Part shown: positions 63,430-64,000 of the stretch, piece by piece | Numbering within the stretch: position 1 is the first letter of the stretch | Layout of the letters: each line of letters opens with the position of its first letter | NCBI GenBank assembly: GCA_021780495.1 | Contig: JAJXYO010000036.1 | Coordinates: 30,086-94,085, forward strand | DNA: 64,000 nt | From: Deltaproteobacteria bacterium | Lineage (GTDB): Bacteria > Desulfobacterota > Desulfuromonadia > Geobacterales > Pseudopelobacteraceae | Direction of reading: 5' to 3' | The notes under the pieces: model-generated | Told to the model about the DNA's origin: nothing | The model's database searches: none | The model's input: the letters and a program-made list of their open reading frames with translations, nothing else | Translations under genes and position numbers: made by a program

Positions 63430-64000
63430 ATGTCTTCACTACATAGTGCGGTTCTCGACTTGAAGCGCCTGGACCTGCTGGCAAACGGCGACTCGCGCAT
63501 CCACCGGCTGGATGCGCGAGCCAAGGTCCTGGTAACACTGGTTTTCATCCTCTGTGTCGTGTCCTACAACAGGTACGAGCTGACCGCCCTGTTTCCCTTC
63601 TTTATATTTCCGGTCGTCATGATCTCTCTGGCCGGCCTCCCCCCCCTGTTCATCCTCAAAAAAATCACCCTGCTCTGCCCATTTGTACTGGCAGTTGGTA
63701 TATTCAACCCGGTTTTTGACCGGCAGATTCTCCTCCACCTCGGTCCAGTGGGCATCTCTGGCGGTTGGATATCATTTGCCTCCATCCTGACCCGCTCCAT
63801 TCTTACCGTTGGAACCGCGTTTATTCTGGTGGGGGTGACCGGCTTCACCGCTGTTTGTCAAGCGCTGGAGCGGCTGGGAATGCCGCAGGTTTTTGCCGTG
63901 CAACTGCTGTTTCTCTACCGTTACATCTTCGTGCTCACGGAAGAATCGGGCAGGGCTTCGCGGGCACGGGAACTTCGCTCCTGTGGAAAAAAAGGCCAGG
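63430..64000 (+). CDS. nikQ: Nickel ECF transporter membrane component (NikQ/CbiQ), 3' truncated
   Basis: From the ATG at 63430 a frame stays open to the window end (190 codons). MSSLHSAVLDLKRLDLL and RIHRLDARAKVLVTLVFI match the CbiQ/NikQ N-terminus, and SRARELRSCG is the Ala-Arg-rich coupling motif that contacts the ATPase. At least four membrane segments are visible. The ATPase gene is expected just outside. It is the third gene after nikM and the barrel gene. Confidence 0.9.
   Translation, partial: MSSLHSAVLDLKRLDLLANGDSRIHRLDARAKVLVTLVFILCVVSYNRYELTALFPFFIFPVVMISLAGLPPLFILKKITLLCPFVLAVGIFNPVFDRQILLHLGPVGISGGWISFASILTRSILTVGTAFILVGVTGFTAVCQALERLGMPQVFAVQLLFLYRYIFVLTEESGRASRARELRSCGKKGQ

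Overview
The window reads as chromosome from a Geobacterales-type member of the Desulfobacterota (Geobacter / Trichlorobacter / Pelobacter propionicus-like). The grounds are the set of families, not a database match: a paired radical SAM/SPASM + SPASM-only + PqqD cassette of the kind called GeoRSP in Geobacteraceae, a CheY/CheX pair, hybrid sensor kinases, 4Fe-4S APS reductase sulfate assimilation, a SAM-I riboswitch before met genes, and Ni-ECF transport with NikR. No rRNA, CRISPR array, intact prophage or intact insertion sequence was found. One tRNA (Thr, anticodon CGT) is present.

Layout. 1-11 kb is sulfur assimilation: the tail of a siroheme-type sulfite reductase with a TusA-like protein; an operon of unknown protein, SLC13 permease, CysH, CysD, CysN and a LarE-like sulfur transferase; then, on the other strand, an Rrf2 regulator and cysteine synthase; then a YeiH-type exporter facing a LysR regulator. 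Three similar 8-7-8 inverted repeats lie before the assimilation operon, the Rrf2 gene and cysK, which suggests one cysteine/sulfate regulon. 11-16 kb is a TetR-controlled DevBCA/MacAB-TolC-like efflux set, ending at an integrase remnant beside tRNA-Thr. 17-24 kb holds small secreted or membrane proteins, succinate-semialdehyde dehydrogenase, a response regulator-GGDEF protein and a large hybrid histidine kinase.

24-27.5 kb is a SAM-riboswitch-led transsulfuration operon (two Cys/Met PLP enzymes) that ends in mnmA. 27.5-33.6 kb is mixed: a helical repeat protein, a DUF4139/MuiA-like secreted protein, a parvulin isomerase, CheY and CheX-like proteins and a tRNA1(Val)-type methyltransferase. 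33.6-46.5 kb is a surface-polysaccharide cluster, all on the minus strand, starting with a winged-helix regulator whose start codon lies in a perfect 12-base palindrome. Its centre (about 41.3-44.3 kb) is visibly AT-richer than its flanks.

46.6-59 kb is the most unusual part: about 13 tightly packed minus-strand genes. In transcription order they encode a three-module beta-helix protein, a repeat-domain secreted protein, a short substrate-binding protein, a ResB-like protein, a permease with a large soluble tail, a cupin, a PqqD-like chaperone, a radical SAM/SPASM enzyme, a SPASM protein without the radical SAM cluster, an FmdE-like protein, a PhnD-like lipoprotein, a TPR-like protein and a YedE-like transporter. 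It looks like a peptide- or protein-modification system coupled to membrane redox and sulfur/selenium-type transport, with no obvious small precursor. 59-64 kb holds an Spy-like protein, a glycosyltransferase, NikR, and a nickel uptake operon (NikMN fusion, outer-membrane protein, NikQ running off the end).
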